Part shown: positions 7,739 to 17,300 of the stretch, piece after piece
How the letters are laid out: each line of letters starts with the position of its first letter
Position numbering within the stretch: the stretch's first letter is position 1
NCBI RefSeq assembly: GCF_014646875.1
Contig: NZ_BMOC01000003.1
Span: forward strand, 62,001-126,000
Length of the DNA: 64,000 bases
Direction of reading: 5' to 3'
DNA from: Halobellus salinus
GTDB taxonomy: Archaea; Halobacteriota; Halobacteria; Halobacteriales; Haloferacaceae
Translations under genes and position numbers: made by a program
Notes under the pieces: model-generated
Told to the model about the DNA's origin: nothing
What the model saw: only the letters and a program-made list of their open reading frames with translations
Databases searched by the model: none

Positions 7739-9947
7739 TCTCCTCGTATACTTCCCGCTTGTCCTCGTGACACTGCTTGCGGTCCCGGTGGTGCTTCTGC
7801 CCGTGAGTGTTCGGGCCGAGCTGCTGGTTTCCCGACTTGCGCTCCCGATTTTCGGTGGGTACGTCGCGGAGCCGACTCCCCAGCGCCGCGACCAGATCCG
7901 GCGGATGCGCGCGGCGTTCGTAGGGGAAAGCCACCGTGTGTTCCAGTCACAGACGCTGTTCATAGCGGGGGTTGCGGGCGTGGTCGGCAGCGTCTACGGG
8001 ATCTACGTCGGCGCGGCCGTGCTCCGGTCGCTCGCGGCTGATCCCGCACTCATCGCCGGGGTGCTTCCGGGGCAGTTGGCGCCGCTGGCGACCCGGTTCG
8101 CGGTCGTGGAGTTGTCGGGGCTGCGCCTGTTCGGGCTCTTGGCCGTCACGAGCGCGATGCTCGGAGCGGGGTTAGCAGCGGGGACCTACTGGGGCCGGTG
8201 GACAATCCTCGGCCAGCGGGCCCGCGCTCGCGGCGTCGAGATCGACGCGACGCTCCCGCGGACCGTCGCGTTCGTCTACGCGCTCTCTCGATCGGGGATG
8301 CCGTTCCAGGCCGTGTTACGGACGCTCTCGCGAAACCAGGACGTGTACGGTGAGGCCGCTCGCGAACTCGGGGTCGCCGTCCGGGACATAGACGCGTTCG
8401 GCACTGACGTGCTCACCGCGCTGAGAGAGACCGCCGACCGAACCCCCAGCGAGAATCTCGAGGAGTTCACCGAGAACCTCGCGAGCGTCCTGTTGTCCGG
8501 ACAGAGCGTCTCGGGGTTCCTCCACGAGCAGTATGAGCGGTTCCAAGAGGAGGTCGAAGCCCAACAGCGGCAGTACCTGGATCTGCTCTCAACGTTCGCG
8601 GAGGTGTACGTGACCGTGCTAGTGGCTGGGCCGCTGTTTTTCATCACGGTACTGGTAGTGGTCGGGCTCGTCATCCAGGACACCCTCGTCGTCATCCGGC
8701 TCGTTACCTACCTCGGAATCCCGCTTGCGACGTTCGGGTTCGTGGTCTATGTCGATAGCATCACCGAAGGACTCGATGTGGTCAGTCGGAGCGGCACCGG
8801 CGAGGAGAAACGCGCTGACATGGATCCCCGGGGTCGGATGGCCAGCGGACCCGACAAGCCTGGAAACGGCGGCGTCGGCGGCGTCGGCGGCGTGGCCGAC
8901 GGCGGCACCGTCCGGGGACGCAACCCCGATCCGGGCACGGACGCGGACAACTGGCTGCGGCTCACGGCCTACGACCGCATCGGACGGTACCGACGAACGC
9001 TCTCGGATCCAGTGGGGCTGGTGCTTGATCGGCCCGTCTACTCGCTTCTGGTCACCGGCCCGATCGGGCTCGTGATCGTGCTACTGTCGCTCAACCCCTC
9101 GGTCGGGGAGGCCGGCCGACTCCTCCGTGGTGGAACAGCGGTGTCGTCGGCGCCGGTGCTGGGCCTCATCGAAGTCGTTGACGGCCCCGTCGTTCTGGCC
9201 ACGATCGTGGCACTGCTTGGGATCGCCGTGGCACACGAGATCGAAAAGCGCCGGCTCCGTGCGGTCGAAGCGGAGATGCCGGACTTCCTCGACCGGATGG
9301 CGAGCGTCAACGAGGCGGGGGCGACCATCGTTGGGAGCCTGAATCGGCTCTCGGACGCAGAACTGGGCCCGCTCGGCGACGAAATCCAGCGGGTGTGGCG
9401 GGATATCGAGTGGGGCGCGACCGTGGGTGAGGCACTCGCGCGGATGGAGCGCCGGACCGGCACCCCCACGGTGTCGCGGTCGGTCACGCTGATCCGGAAC
9501 GCGATAGCGGCCAGCGGCGACATCGGTCCGGTGCTCCGCATCGCCGCCGACGAGGCAAAGGAGATCCGTCGGCTGGAACGGGAACGGAGACAGGAGATGC
9601 TCACCTACCTCGTTGTGATCTACGTGTCGTTTCTCGTCTTCCTCGGCATCATCGTCGCGCTGACCGTGTCGTTCATTCCCGCTATCGAGGCCGCCGGCGC
9701 CGCAGGGGGTGCCGCCGGAGGTAGCGGCGGCGTTGGCGGCGTGGCCGGCGTTGATCCGGGGATTATCGGCGGGGTCGGGTCGGTCGACACCGGCGCCTAC
9801 GAGGTGTTGTTCTTCCACGCCGCCGCGATTCAGGGGGTCTGTTCGGGCCTCGTGGCTGGACAGTTGGGTGAAGGGACCGCTTTCGACGGCGTGAAGCACG
9901 CGACCGTCCTCCTCGTTCTGACGTACGCGGTGTTCGCGTTCCTCTGA
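7725..9947 (+). CDS. Type II/IV secretion system membrane-platform protein (PilC/TadC family)
   Basis: 740-residue polytopic inner-membrane protein partnering the upstream ATPase. It has two GspF/TadC-type cytoplasmic domains (about residues 180-290 and 505-625), each followed by membrane segments, as expected for archaeal PilC proteins. Two glycine-rich stretches (GNGGVGGVGGVADGG near residue 385 and a Gly/Ala run near residue 655) act as linkers. The start codon lies inside the ATPase gene, consistent with translational coupling. It is the second PilC in the window; the partner at 24.4-26.4 kb is PilC3-like. Confidence 0.9.
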   Translation: MAAGDLLVYFPLVLVTLLAVPVVLLPVSVRAELLVSRLALPIFGGYVAEPTPQRRDQIRRMRAAFVGESHRVFQSQTLFIAGVAGVVGSVYGIYVGAAVLRSLAADPALIAGVLPGQLAPLATRFAVVELSGLRLFGLLAVTSAMLGAGLAAGTYWGRWTILGQRARARGVEIDATLPRTVAFVYALSRSGMPFQAVLRTLSRNQDVYGEAARELGVAVRDIDAFGTDVLTALRETADRTPSENLEEFTENLASVLLSGQSVSGFLHEQYERFQEEVEAQQRQYLDLLSTFAEVYVTVLVAGPLFFITVLVVVGLVIQDTLVVIRLVTYLGIPLATFGFVVYVDSITEGLDVVSRSGTGEEKRADMDPRGRMASGPDKPGNGGVGGVGGVADGGTVRGRNPDPGTDADNWLRLTAYDRIGRYRRTLSDPVGLVLDRPVYSLLVTGPIGLVIVLLSLNPSVGEAGRLLRGGTAVSSAPVLGLIEVVDGPVVLATIVALLGIAVAHEIEKRRLRAVEAEMPDFLDRMASVNEAGATIVGSLNRLSDAELGPLGDEIQRVWRDIEWGATVGEALARMERRTGTPTVSRSVTLIRNAIAASGDIGPVLRIAADEAKEIRRLERERRQEMLTYLVVIYVSFLVFLGIIVALTVSFIPAIEAAGAAGGAAGGSGGVGGVAGVDPGIIGGVGSVDTGAYEVLFFHAAAIQGVCSGLVAGQLGEGTAFDGVKHATVLLVLTYAVFAFL

Positions 9948-10026
9948 CCCAACGGAGACGAACACCGGGCTTTCGCAGCCGACTGCCGACCGTGGTGGCT
10001 TTGACTCCCCGGAGTGTATCCGGCGC

Positions 10027-10773
10027 ATGGACGAGTCGACGGAGACGCCGGTCAAGCGAACCTACGACCGGATCGCCGAGCACTTCGCGTCGACGCGGGC
10101 GTACCCCTGGCCCGAGGTGACGGCGTTTCTCCGCCCCGACGCCGGCGACGCGGTGTCGCGGCTCGACGCCGATGCGACCGACGCGCTCGCCGGGGGTGCC
10201 GCGCCGGTGGTCACACGCTCGACGCGGGACGCCGGCGGCCCCTCGAGCGTCGGGCTCGACGTCGGCTGCGGGAACGGCCGGCACGCCGAATCGCTGTCGG
10301 CAGTCGTCGGCCGCGTCGTGGGCGCCGACGTCAGTGCGGAACTCCTCGCGACGGCTCGGCAGCGGGGCGAGAACCGCCGGACCGACCCGCGGCCACACCT
10401 ACTCCAGGCCGACGCGGCGTCGCTTCCGGTGTGCTCGGACGCGGTTGACGTCGCAGTGTACGTTGCGACACTGCATCACCTCCGCCCGCGGTCCCGCCGG
10501 GTGGCGAGCCTCTCGGAGCTGTCGCGGGTGCTCGCTCCCGACGGTCGGGCGCTCGTGAGCGCGTGGGCGACAGCCCACGACCGCTTCGACGCCGACTCGG
10601 GGTTCGACACCACCGTCCCGTGGACGCTCCCCGGGGGGGAGTCGGTCCCGCGGTTCTACCACATCTACGACCCCACGGAGTTTGCGGCGGACATCCGCGA
10701 CAGCGGCCTCGTGGTGGTGGGGACCGCGGTGTCGAGCGGCAACTGTTATGCGGTGGTCGAACCCGGTGAGTGA
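10027..10773 (+). CDS. Class I SAM-dependent methyltransferase, Trm9/ABH8-like
   Basis: 248 residues. The SAM-binding motif LDVGCGNGRH is near residue 78 and the acidic post-II motif is GADVSAELL. DAASLPVCSDAVDVAVYVATLHHL forms motifs III-IV. The C-terminal RFYHIYDPTEFAADI segment is typical of the Trm9/ABH8 group, which methylates modified wobble uridine (for example cm5U to mcm5U) in tRNA. The N-terminus MDESTETPVKRTYDRIAEHF also matches that group (YDxIAxHFxxTR). The tRNA-modification role is family knowledge; in archaea it is inferred. Confidence 0.82.
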   Translation: MDESTETPVKRTYDRIAEHFASTRAYPWPEVTAFLRPDAGDAVSRLDADATDALAGGAAPVVTRSTRDAGGPSSVGLDVGCGNGRHAESLSAVVGRVVGADVSAELLATARQRGENRRTDPRPHLLQADAASLPVCSDAVDVAVYVATLHHLRPRSRRVASLSELSRVLAPDGRALVSAWATAHDRFDADSGFDTTVPWTLPGGESVPRFYHIYDPTEFAADIRDSGLVVVGTAVSSGNCYAVVEPGE

Positions 10774-10858
10774 CGCCCTCGGCCGTCCGGCGCGGCTGGC
10801 CGAGCCCGACGCACGCGTGCTCTGCATTTAAGTTCGCGCGGTGAGTATTACGAGTATA

Positions 10859-11923
10859 ATGAGCGATGTAGACGACAGCCAGGAATACGAGGTCGTCGTC
10901 GTCGGTGGCGGGCCCGCGGGGCTGCAGGCGGCGCTGTACACGACGCGACTCGGTCACGACACCGCGGTGGTTGACCGCGGGGGCGGCCGCGCGGCGATGA
11001 TGCTCGACACCCACAACGTGGCCGGAGTCACAGAGGACGTCTCGGGCAACGAGTTCCTCGGGACGGCACAACAGCAGGTGGAAGACTACGGTGGCGACGT
11101 TGTCCGCGACCTGATCGTCGACGCTGAACGAACCGACGACGGTCGGTTCCGGCTGGGCGGGAACGACACGGAACTCGTGGCCGACCGGGTCGTCCTCGGC
11201 GTCGGATTCAACGACGAGCGGCCTGAGCCGCCCGTTCCCCGGACCGGAAAGGGGCTCCACTACTGTCTTCACTGTGACGCGTACATGTTCGTCGACCGCC
11301 CGGTCTACGTGATGGGGACCGGTGAGGCGACCGCGCACGTCGCTATGATTATGCTCAACTTCACCGACGACGTGGACGTCCTCCTCCGCGGCGAGGACCC
11401 CGAGTGGAGCGACGAGACCGACGAGCAGCTTCGGGGACACCCGGTCGGGATCGTCGAAAGCGAGATCTCCGGGATGAACAAGAGTGGCGACGGATGGCTG
11501 GAGTCGTTCGAGTTCGAGGACGGAAGCGTCCGGCAGTACCGCGGCGGGTTCGCGATGTACGGGTCGGATTACAACACCGACCTCGCGACCCAACTCGGGT
11601 GCAACCTGAACAACGACGGCACCGTCGTGGTCGGTGACAGTATGGAGACGAGCGTCGACGGGGTCTACGCCGTCGGCGACATCACGCCCGGCCACAATCA
11701 GATTCCGGTCGCGATGGGGAAGGGCGCCCAGGCCGGCCTCGACATCCACTACGACCTTCGCGAGTTCCCGCGGGACCGGGCGTCGATCCGCGCGGAGGGT
11801 CCCGTCGGCGACGACGAGGTGCCGGGGCTCGGCGACCGGGTCCACGCCGCCGCGGCGGGGTTCGAGGAGGCGCGGGCGCCGCCGATCGAGACGCCGGCCG
11901 CGGACCCGGCTGACGACGACTGA
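10859..11923 (+). CDS. Thioredoxin-reductase-like FAD/NAD(P) oxidoreductase
   Basis: 354-residue flavoprotein. It has GGGPAGLQAALYTTRLG (FAD Rossmann motif, first 30 residues), a CLHC pair at the position of the redox-active CxxC of thioredoxin reductases (about residue 137), a second nucleotide motif MGTGEATAHVAM that departs from GxGxxA/G, and VYAVGDITPGHNQIP (second FAD motif). The ATG at 10859 is preferred over an upstream GTG because a CATTTAAG box is about 30 nt before it. The altered NAD(P) motif suggests a different or absent pyridine-nucleotide donor. An 80-bp palindromic element begins on the last base of the stop codon. Confidence 0.85.
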   Translation: MSDVDDSQEYEVVVVGGGPAGLQAALYTTRLGHDTAVVDRGGGRAAMMLDTHNVAGVTEDVSGNEFLGTAQQQVEDYGGDVVRDLIVDAERTDDGRFRLGGNDTELVADRVVLGVGFNDERPEPPVPRTGKGLHYCLHCDAYMFVDRPVYVMGTGEATAHVAMIMLNFTDDVDVLLRGEDPEWSDETDEQLRGHPVGIVESEISGMNKSGDGWLESFEFEDGSVRQYRGGFAMYGSDYNTDLATQLGCNLNNDGTVVVGDSMETSVDGVYAVGDITPGHNQIPVAMGKGAQAGLDIHYDLREFPRDRASIRAEGPVGDDEVPGLGDRVHAAAAGFEEARAPPIETPAADPADDD

Positions 11924-12002
11924 TACTGTCGGCTATAGTCGCGTGACGTATTTCGACACCCCGGGGTGTCGAAAATCTTCACGTAGTTATAGCCGACAGT
12001 AT
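11923..12002. repeat. 80-bp imperfect palindromic element, copy 1
   Basis: Terminal 15-nt arms are perfectly complementary (ATACTGTCGGCTATA at 11923-11937 and its reverse complement at the other end), with a perfect central palindrome CGACACCCCGGGGTGTCG and a partly mismatched middle. A second copy at 14081-14160 is in the opposite orientation and differs by only about one base. The element could be a miniature mobile element, a dispersed palindromic repeat or a 3'-end hairpin. No transposase is nearby. Confidence 0.85.
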
Positions 12003-12084
12003 GAGACCGGGTGTCGCAATCGCCAGGCCGCCGACGAAGGGTAACATCCTTATTCGGGGGCCTGGAAGTTGTCTGTGACGGCAC

Positions 12085-12155
12085 GCGCCGATGGTCTAGT
12101 GGTAGGACCTGAGCCTTCCAAGCTCATGGCCCGGGTTCAAATCCCGGTCGGCGCA
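12085..12155 (+). tRNA. tRNA-Gly (anticodon UCC)
   Basis: Cloverleaf: acceptor stem GCGCCGA/TCGGCGC with discriminator A at 12155. The D-arm contains AGTGGTAGGA, and the anticodon stem TGAGC/GCTCA encloses the loop CTTCCAA, giving anticodon TCC at 12117-12119. The T-arm is CCGGGTTCAAATCCCGG. No intron, and CCA is not encoded. A TATA-like CCTTATTC near 12048 is about 35 nt upstream. Confidence 0.96.
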
Positions 12156-12250
12156 CTCCCTGCGGTCGTTTGCCGACCGGCGTCCCGCTCGCTTCACTCG
12201 CGGGAACGCGGGGGTATGTGCTCGTATCTTTATCAACGCGTTCTATCAAC

Positions 12251-12706
12251 GCGTACCACCCAGTGTTCGGCTACACCCGACGCGTTCCGGACGGCGTGTC
12301 GCCGTACTCCTCCCCGAGTCTCAGTATCGGCGAGTACTGGCTGTACACGTTCGAGGCGGAAGGGGCTCACAACAGCATGTGCGCTCCCCACGAGCTCTTC
12401 GGGATGGTCGGCTCGATCGTCGTGGGGTCGGCGTCAGGACCCGCGGCGAATCCGGTGGGTGAATCGCCAGTCCCGAGTGAGCAGTCCCGGCCTCCCGAGA
12501 TCACCGCTGGACTGGTGCTGAGCGACCCAGCGATGGAACCCGAGAGTATCGTCGAGGCGGGGTCGGTCTCCTGGAGCGACCTCGCCCCGGAGAGCAAGCG
12601 ACCACTCCTGACCCCAGTGCAGGAGTGGGTTCAATCCCGGGTTCCAGTACGGGTCCCGGAGACTCCGAGCGGCCTCCTGGCCGCTCCGGGATTCCGAAGG
12701 TGGTGA
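12251..12706 (+). pseudogene. Fragment of a halocyanin-like blue copper protein gene
   Basis: The open frame encodes RRVPDGVSPYSSPSLSIGE followed by YTFEAEGAHNSMCAPHELFG and MVGSIVVG. The C-x2-H-x4-M spacing (Cys-Ala-Pro-His...Gly-Met) is the C-terminal copper-ligand cluster of plastocyanin/halocyanin domains. The N-terminal part of the domain, including the first His ligand and any signal peptide, is missing, and no good start codon precedes it. The later residues lose family resemblance and the frame stops at 12706. It sits directly after tRNA-Gly, a usual integration hotspot. A perfect 8-bp hairpin (12667-12686) lies in the tail. Confidence 0.6.
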
Positions 12707-12819
12707 CAAACCGCGTGGCACCGAGGGGTGTGTCGTCGTTCCGAGCGGGTCACACTCGCCGCGGGTGCGACCGGCACCCTCCGCCGAACCCTTTTGCTTC
12801 GCGCGCTCCACGGTAGCGT

Positions 12820-13974
12820 ATGGCGTTCGCACGCGACGACACCGGGCTCCGGGCCGACCTCGGCGCGCTGGCGTCGCAGGTCCACCCGGTGTTCATGCTC
12901 CCGCCGGTTGCGGCGAGCGCCTTCGGGGCCGTGATCGCGGGTCGGATGGCCTTCGTGCCGCTGCTGTTGCACGCCGCGGCGACCTTCTTCGCCGTCTACA
13001 CCGCCCACGTGAAGGACGGCTACGTCGACTTCTACGGCCGCGGCGAGGACGACGATCACCCGCTGACGGCTGCGGGGTGCCGGCGCGCCTTGGTGGGCGC
13101 CGGGGGCGGATTCGCGGCCGCGAGCGTCGGCCTCTGGGCCGTGGTCGGTCCCGTGGCGGCCGCGCTCGCGCTTCCGATGTGGTTGCTGGGGGTCCTCCAC
13201 GCCCCGCAGTTCGACACCAACCCCGTGACCACGACCCTGGGGTACCCGTTGGGGGTCGCGACCGCAATCGTCGGCGGCGCCTACGCTCAGGCGGGGTCGG
13301 TCGCGGGCGACGCGCTCGCGTTTGCGGCCGTGTTCGTGATCACACTCGCGGGCGTGAAAATCATCGACGACGCCACCGACTACGACTACGACCGCTCGAT
13401 CGACAAGCGGACCGTCGCGGTCGCGATGGGGCGCACTCGAGCCCGTCGCCTGGCGCACGGGCTGCTGTACGCCGGGTTCACGCTGGTCGTCGTGTTCGCG
13501 GTCGACGGGCTGTTTCCGACCGCGGCGCCGGCGGCAGCGGTGGCGTTCGGGGCCGTGGCGGCGGTCACGACGCGCGCGGACGCGGAGTTGGCGACGAAGC
13601 TCCTGGTCCGCGGCGCGTACGTCTTCCTCGCGCTCCTCGTTGCGAGCGTGTGGTTCCGGCCGCTCGCGGGGGCGCCGCTCCCCGACATCGGGGTCTTTGG
13701 CCCGTACACCTACCTCGCGACGGAGGTCGGGTTCGGGTCGCTGGCGTTCGTGTTGCTCTATCGAGCCGGCGCGCTCCGCCGAGCGGCCCGGACGATTCTC
13801 GTGTTGTATCCGCTGGCGTTCGTGTGGGACTGGTACACCCTGACTGTGGGGGTGTTCGCCATCCAGCTCCGAACCGGAGTCGACCTCGCCGGGATCCCCG
13901 TAGAGGAGCATCTGTTCATGGTCGTGGTTCCCGCCTTGGTGGTGGGGATCCACGAGACGCTCTCGGAGTTGTGA
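12820..13974 (+). CDS. UbiA-family prenyltransferase fused to a lycopene-cyclase-type domain
   Basis: 384-residue polytopic membrane protein. The N-terminal two thirds is UbiA-like with two Asp-rich motifs, KDGYVDFYGRGED (about residue 64) and DDATDYDYDRSIDKRT (about residue 185), which in the family bind the prenyl diphosphate through Mg2+. The last ~100 residues carry WDWYTLTVGVF...AGIPVEEHLF, the pattern of the short CrtYc/d lycopene cyclase domain. In haloarchaea UbiA enzymes elongate lycopene on the way to bacterioruberin; a carotenoid role fits both halves but is inference. A CCTTTTGC box about 27 nt upstream suggests a leaderless transcript. Confidence 0.8.
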   Translation: MAFARDDTGLRADLGALASQVHPVFMLPPVAASAFGAVIAGRMAFVPLLLHAAATFFAVYTAHVKDGYVDFYGRGEDDDHPLTAAGCRRALVGAGGGFAAASVGLWAVVGPVAAALALPMWLLGVLHAPQFDTNPVTTTLGYPLGVATAIVGGAYAQAGSVAGDALAFAAVFVITLAGVKIIDDATDYDYDRSIDKRTVAVAMGRTRARRLAHGLLYAGFTLVVVFAVDGLFPTAAPAAAVAFGAVAAVTTRADAELATKLLVRGAYVFLALLVASVWFRPLAGAPLPDIGVFGPYTYLATEVGFGSLAFVLLYRAGALRRAARTILVLYPLAFVWDWYTLTVGVFAIQLRTGVDLAGIPVEEHLFMVVVPALVVGIHETLSEL

Positions 13975-14080
13975 CCGGGGGTGGCCGGCCGACGTGGACG
14001 GCTCCGGGGCTCGTATCACCGGCAGTGGTCAGATGAGGGCGGTGCGACTGGAGACACCTCGAAAGCGACCGGCCCCTTTC

Positions 14081-14160
14081 ATACTGTCGGCTATAACTAC
14101 GTGAAGATTTTTGACACCCCGGGGTGTCGAAATACGTCACGCGACTATAGCCGACAGTAT
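14081..14160. repeat. 80-bp imperfect palindromic element, copy 2 (inverted)
   Basis: Reverse-complement copy of the element at 11923-12002, with the same 15-nt terminal arms and the same central palindrome; one mismatch (a G/A difference beside the core). It lies about 105 bp downstream of the UbiA-type gene. The two copies bracket the tRNA-Gly/blue-copper-fragment/UbiA segment in inverted orientation. Confidence 0.85.
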
Positions 14161-14368
14161 CAGTCCCGCCTACATGGGCTGGCTAACCGGCCGCCGGCCG
14201 GGGCTTTCGAGGTGGCCACAGGGTCACCAGCTTATGTGAACACTACCCGTATCGCCGGCGCCAGAGGCCTTGTATTTCAGACAGTATATTGGTATACCCT
14301 TATATGTGACTAGTGGCCTCATACACGTTGAGGAGAAGCGTCATTAGGGGGAGGTTCCACTGGTAAGT

Positions 14369-17300
14369 ATGACCAAGCGACGCAACCACACGACCGGCGA
14401 GTCCGACGGGCTCGCGGACCCGACGGACGAGCGGTCGAACTGCGGCGTCGGCGCCGTCATCGACCTCGACGGCGGCCGATCACACGGAACCGTTTCCGAC
14501 GGGCTCGAACTGCTGGAGAACCTCGAACACCGTGGCACCACCGGCGCGGAGGAGAACACCGGCGACGGCGCCGGGATCAAAGTACAGCGCCCCGACGACT
14601 TCTTTGACGCCGTCATCGACGTCGACCTCCCTGAGGAGTACGCGGTCGGCTCGATATTTATGCCGCAGGACGACGCGGCCTGCGAAGGGCTGGTGGCGAT
14701 TTTCGAGCGCGTCCTCGCGGAGCACGGACTCGACGTCGTCCACTGGCGTGACGTCCCGACCGACAACACCGACCTCGGCGCGACAGCCGTTGAATCCGAG
14801 CCCAACGTCCAACAGGCGTTCGTCGTCCCCGACGCCGACCTCGCTGCCGACGAGTTCGACCGCGCGCTCTACGTCGCTCGCCGCGCGGTCGAGAAGGAGG
14901 TCGACGAACTCGACTCGGAGGGCGCAAAGCGGTTCTACGTCTGTTCGCTGTCGCGGAAGACGCTCGTCTACAAGGGCCTCCTGAAGGGAGACCAGCTCGC
15001 CGACTACTACCCCGATCTCACTGACGAGCGGCTGAAGACCACGCTCACGCTGGTCCACGCCCGGTTTTCCACCAACACTCTGGGGGCGTGGCACCTCGCG
15101 CACCCGTACCGCCACGTCATCCACAACGGCGAGATCAACACCATCCAGGGGAACATCAACTGGATGCGGAGCCGGGAGACCGACCTCGAACACGACGCGT
15201 TCGGAGACGACCTCGATTCCCTGAAACCGGTTATCAACGACCCCGAGCAGTCCGACACCGCCTCCATCGACAACGCCGTCGAGCTGCTGCTCCACAGCGG
15301 TCGTGACCTCCCCCACGTCCTCCGGATGCTCATCCCGGAGGCGTTCCGCGGCGACAACGCGATGGCCGACGACCGCCGGGACTGGTACGACTACCACGCC
15401 TCGCTGATCGAGCCGTGGGACGGCCCCGCCTTGGTGGCTGCCACCGACGGCGACCGCGTGGCTGCGGTGCTCGACCGCAACGGCCTTCGGCCCTGCCGGT
15501 ACGACGTCACCACCGACAACACCCTGGTGATGGCCAGCGAGGTCGGTGCACTCGACACCGACCCCGCGGAGATCGAAGAACGCGGCCGGCTCCAGCCCGG
15601 CCAACTGTTCGTGGCCGACCCGGAGGAGGGCCGGGTCATCCCCGATGCGGAGGTCTTCGAGTCGCTGACCGACGAGAAGTACGGCGAGTGGGTCGACCGG
15701 GAGCAGCGCCACCTCGATTCGCTCGTGGATCCCGACGACTACGATCCTCGAAACGATGTCGACCACCTCCGGGCGGCGCAGGCGGCGTTCGGCTACACCG
15801 AAGACCAGGTGAGCCACCTCATCGAGCCGATGGCAACGGACGGCAAAGACCCCGTCGGGTCGATGGGCGACGACACGCCCCTGTCTGTGCTGTCGGATTT
15901 CAACCGGCCGCTTTTCACCTACTTCAAACAGCTGTTCGCGCAGGTCACCAACCCGCCGCTGGACTACATCCGCGAAGAGCTCGTGACCTCGCTCGAGTCG
16001 CGGTTGGGCGCGCAGCGCAACCTCCTGGACGAGACGCCCGAGCACGCCCGACAGCTCGTGGTCGACTCGCCGGTTCTCTCGGACGCCCAGACCGGCGCGA
16101 TCCGGTCGTTGGGTGACAGCGTTGAGGACGCGATGACGTCGACGGTCGTCGACATCACCTACGACCGGGAGCGCTCGCTCACGGAGGCGGTCGAGCGGGT
16201 TCGCGACGACGCCGCCGACGCCATCGAATCGGGCGCTGACGTGGTCGTGCTTTCGGACCGCGGCCTCAACCCCGATCGGGTCGCGATCCCAAGCCTGCTC
16301 GCGACCGGTGCGGTCCACCACAGCCTGGTCAGAAGCGGACTCCGGAACCGAGCGGGGCTGGTTGTCGAGTCCGGCGACCCCCGCGAGGTCCACCACCTCG
16401 CGACGCTCGTCGGGTACGGCGCCGACGCGGTGAACCCCTACCTCGCGTACCGGACCATCGCCGATCTCGTCGCCGGCCCCGACGGCGCCGACGCGGCGGA
16501 GGCGATCGGAGCCTACACCGAGGCGCTGGAGGACGGCCTCCTCAAGACGATGTCGAAGATGGGGATCTCCACCGTGGAGTCCTACCAGGGCGCACAGATC
16601 TTCGAGGCGGTTGGCCTTGACTCGGCGTTTGTCGCGGAATATTTCGAGGGGACGGAGATCCGGACGGAAGGCATCGGCATCGACGTGATCGAGGAGGACG
16701 CCCGCACCCGACACACCGTGGCGTACGGCGACGATCCGCAGCTCGAACGCCAGGGCGAGTACGAACACCGGTCGGACGGCATCCACCACCAGTGGAACCC
16801 ACAGACCGTCGGGACGATCCAGCAGGCCGTCCGGTCGGGCGACTACGAGAAGTACCAGGAGTTCGCGGACATGATCAACGACCAGAACCAGGAGCTCCAG
16901 ACGCTCCGCGGGCTCTTGGAGTTCGACTCCGACCGGGATCCGGTCCCGCTCGAGGAGGTCGAGCCGGTCGAGGATATCGTCGAGAACTTCTCGACGGCCG
17001 CGATGTCGCTGGGGAGCCTCTCGCCGGAGGCCCACGAGAACAACTCCATCGCTATGAACCGGCTGGGCGCCAAGTCCAACACCGGCGAAGGCGGCGAACC
17101 GCCCGAGCGATTCGGCACCGAGAAGGAGTGCAACATCAAACAGGTCGCCTCCGGCCGGTTCGGGGTCACCTCCGACTACCTCACCAACGCCGAGGAGCTC
17201 CAGATCAAGATGGCGCAGGGATCCAAGCCCGGCGAGGGCGGCCACCTCCCCGGCAAGAAAGTAAACGAGATGATCGCCCACGTCCGCTTTGCGACGCCCG

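Noticed and set aside
12617-12660. T-arm-like GGGTTCAATCCC as a tRNA fragment or attachment site downstream of tRNA-Gly
   Set aside because: The flanking bases do not pair as a T-stem (GTGGG against CCGGG) and the sequence does not match the 3' end of the tRNA-Gly gene, so neither a tRNA nor an att duplicate is supported.
12667-12686. Hairpin GAGCGGCC-TCCT-GGCCGCTC as an intrinsic terminator
   Set aside because: It is perfect but has no following T-run, and archaeal termination normally depends on T-tracts, so I do not list it as a terminator.
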